Positions 63,838 to 64,000 of a stretch of DNA of 64,000 nt are shown one piece after another; position 1 is the first letter of the stretch; the number at the start of each line of letters is the position of its first letter. The position numbers and the translations under genes were made by a program. This stretch comes from Chitinophagales bacterium (GTDB lineage Bacteria > Bacteroidota > Bacteroidia > Chitinophagales > Chitinophagaceae). The stretch spans positions 1 through 64,000 of the forward strand of contig JAFLBN010000012.1 of the NCBI GenBank assembly GCA_017303395.1. The letters run 5' to 3'. Under the pieces are notes generated by a model that had not been told where the DNA came from, did no database searches, and worked only from the letters and a program-made list of their open reading frames with translations.

Positions 63838-64000
63838 ATGAATAACTCGAACTCTCCCATAATACTATCGAAAGGTGAAATTGTTAAAGAGGTACTACAG
63901 TACTTATTAAAAGGTGATAAGGTAACTTGTTCGCAAATAGTCAAAGAAAGGTACCCTTTCAGTATAGTTGTAACCGATAGGCGTAGTTATAGCCCATTGC
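63838..64000 (+). CDS. Start of an unknown gene (partial)
   Basis: An open frame from the ATG at 63838 runs to the right edge without a stop (54 codons): MNNSNSPIILSKGEIVKEVL, then LKGDKVTCSQIVKERYPFSI and VTDRRSYSPL. The middle suggests a small helix-turn-helix-like unit but is too short to assign. It begins 27 bases after the long hairpin and is the only gene on the plus strand in the island. Confidence 0.4.
   Translation, partial: MNNSNSPIILSKGEIVKEVLQYLLKGDKVTCSQIVKERYPFSIVVTDRRSYSPL

Noticed and set aside
63629-63841. Plus-strand frame of 70 codons over the long hairpin
   Set aside because: It is read through the inverted repeat, has low-quality sequence and ends in the next start; more likely chance.
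1-64000. CRISPR arrays, rRNA and tRNA genes
   Set aside because: No regularly spaced direct repeats and no recognisable RNA gene stretches were found on reading; a covariance search was not possible.

Overview
The window looks like chromosome of a Bacteroidota member, probably close to Chitinophagaceae. The support is a gliding-motility lipoprotein GldH, a GGGPS-type prenylglyceryl phosphate synthase, a NusG/UpxY-type antiterminator at the head of a polysaccharide locus, and several intergenic matches to the Bacteroidota -7 promoter element TAnnTTTG. No rRNA, tRNA, CRISPR array or recognisable transposase was seen.

Region 1 (1-14 kb) is housekeeping and envelope. A TetR-led RND efflux operon (TetR, TolC, membrane fusion protein, RND pump cut by the left edge) runs on the minus strand behind a clear palindromic operator. 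It is followed by MscL, GGGPS, a small secreted protein, RNase HII, an orphan histidine kinase, GldH, YicC, an EnvC-like amidase activator and a WbpM/CapD-type nucleotide-sugar dehydratase.

Region 2 (14-51.7 kb) is a very large surface-polysaccharide locus. About 32 genes lie on the minus strand, many overlapping by 1-4 bases. It holds precursor enzymes, nine glycosyltransferases or glycosyltransferase-like proteins, a Wzx flippase, a Wzy/WaaL-type polymerase or ligase, a Wzc-type tyrosine autokinase, a PHP-type phosphatase, a PglC-type phosphoglycosyl transferase and two regulators (a winged-helix protein and a UpxY-type antiterminator). Homologues of WbpA, WbpB, WbpE, WbpD and WbpI are all present, which is the full set for UDP-2,3-diacetamido-mannuronic acid. 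WbpG and HisH are also present, but no HisF. No Wza-type outer-membrane exporter lies in the window.

Region 3 (51.8-53.9 kb) has a CPBP membrane protease and a PLP-dependent decarboxylase, ended by a strong bidirectional terminator.

Region 4 (53.9-64 kb) is visibly AT-richer and looks like a defence island. On the minus strand, in transcription order, it holds two small membrane proteins, a SIR2-HerA pair (a known anti-phage arrangement), an OLD-like AAA ATPase, a PIN-like protein, and then a tightly coupled four-gene cassette. The cassette encodes a small protein starting Met-Gly, a PfkB-kinase/nucleoside-deoxyribosyltransferase fusion, a QueC-like PP-loop enzyme and an OGG-like HhH glycosylase. 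It resembles parts of type IV CBASS and Qat but lacks the CD-NTase, the TGT and TatD. It is the best candidate here for an undescribed system. The right edge carries a 108-base imperfect hairpin that resembles an integron attC site, followed by the start of an unknown gene.
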